Positions 63,973-64,000 of a DNA stretch of 64,000 nucleotides are shown here, piece after piece; position 1 is the stretch's first letter, and the number at the start of each line of letters is the position of its first letter. Origin of the DNA: Chitinophaga sp. SYP-B3965 (GTDB taxonomy: Bacteria > Bacteroidota > Bacteroidia > Chitinophagales > Chitinophagaceae). The DNA lies in contig NZ_WJFD01000001.1 in assembly GCF_009647655.1 (NCBI RefSeq), positions 620,001 through 684,000 of the forward strand, in the 5' to 3' direction. Made by a program: the position numbers and the translations under genes. The notes beneath the pieces were generated by a model. The model searched no databases and was not told where the DNA came from. It saw only the letters and a program-made list of their open reading frames with translations.

Positions 63973-64000
63973 TTTTTCTTAGTAATAGAAAGTCCGCATC

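Overview
The window comes from the chromosome of a Bacteroidota bacterium, most likely a Chitinophaga-like member of the Chitinophagaceae. The evidence is a SusC/SusD pair next to a FecI-type sigma factor and a FecR-type anti-sigma factor, N-terminal STN domains, several promoters with the Bacteroidota -7 element TAnnTTTG, few Shine-Dalgarno sequences, and the typical mix of DUF3857, ORF6N, GH35, GMC oxidoreductase and ferritin-like lipoprotein families. I saw no rRNA, tRNA, CRISPR array, insertion sequence or prophage. Most of the window is core metabolism and respiration.

Layout. 1-6.0 kb: the 3' part of a DUF3857/transglutaminase-like gene, a nested GT-rich tandem repeat, a DUF937-OmpA fusion and clpB. 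6.3-9.7 kb: guanine deaminase, then two tandem sigma/anti-sigma modules on the minus strand separated by a hairpin-rich spacer with a 34-36 bp inverted repeat. 9.7-13.5 kb: NlpC/P60 peptidase, inorganic pyrophosphatase, a small lipoprotein, phoH and purE. 13.7-16.7 kb: a multi-PAS histidine kinase with a single-domain response regulator. 16.7-23.2 kb (minus strand): a compact thrA-thrB-thrC-TPR lipoprotein-rpe operon, preceded by an unlisted 14-codon leader peptide with eight Thr and two Ile codons. 24.3-27.6 kb: tyrosine catabolism (hmgA, an aldo/keto reductase, hppD). 27.7-35.7 kb: ORF6N protein, a tiny membrane protein, L,D-transpeptidase, a gluconate-2-dehydrogenase-subunit-3-like protein with two tandem GMC oxidoreductases, and a GH35 beta-galactosidase. 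35.9-51.9 kb: a CBS protein, then a complete 13-gene nuo operon (A, B, CD fusion, E to N) with a metallo-beta-lactamase-fold gene inserted between nuoB and nuoCD. 52.0-58.8 kb: ECF sigma, FecR, SusC and SusD. 59.0-64.0 kb: two secreted ferritin-like proteins and a tricorn-type S41 peptidase.

How the genes work together. The thr operon turns aspartate into threonine and appears to be regulated by translation of its own Thr-rich leader. The nuo operon encodes an entire proton-pumping complex I whose order, NuoCD fusion, subunit lengths and NuoG cysteine set resemble the Escherichia coli enzyme. The sigma/FecR/SusC(STN)/SusD block is a surface-signalled uptake system of unknown substrate. The GMC pair plus its small subunit looks like a periplasmic sugar or polyol dehydrogenase and lies next to a secreted beta-galactosidase.

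The most notable items are the putative threonine attenuator (22.9-23.2 kb), the nested repeat (1.3-1.77 kb), the long inverted repeat (7.87-7.97 kb), the 5 x 11 bp repeat (29.54-29.59 kb) and the E. coli-type nuo operon with its extra hydrolase.
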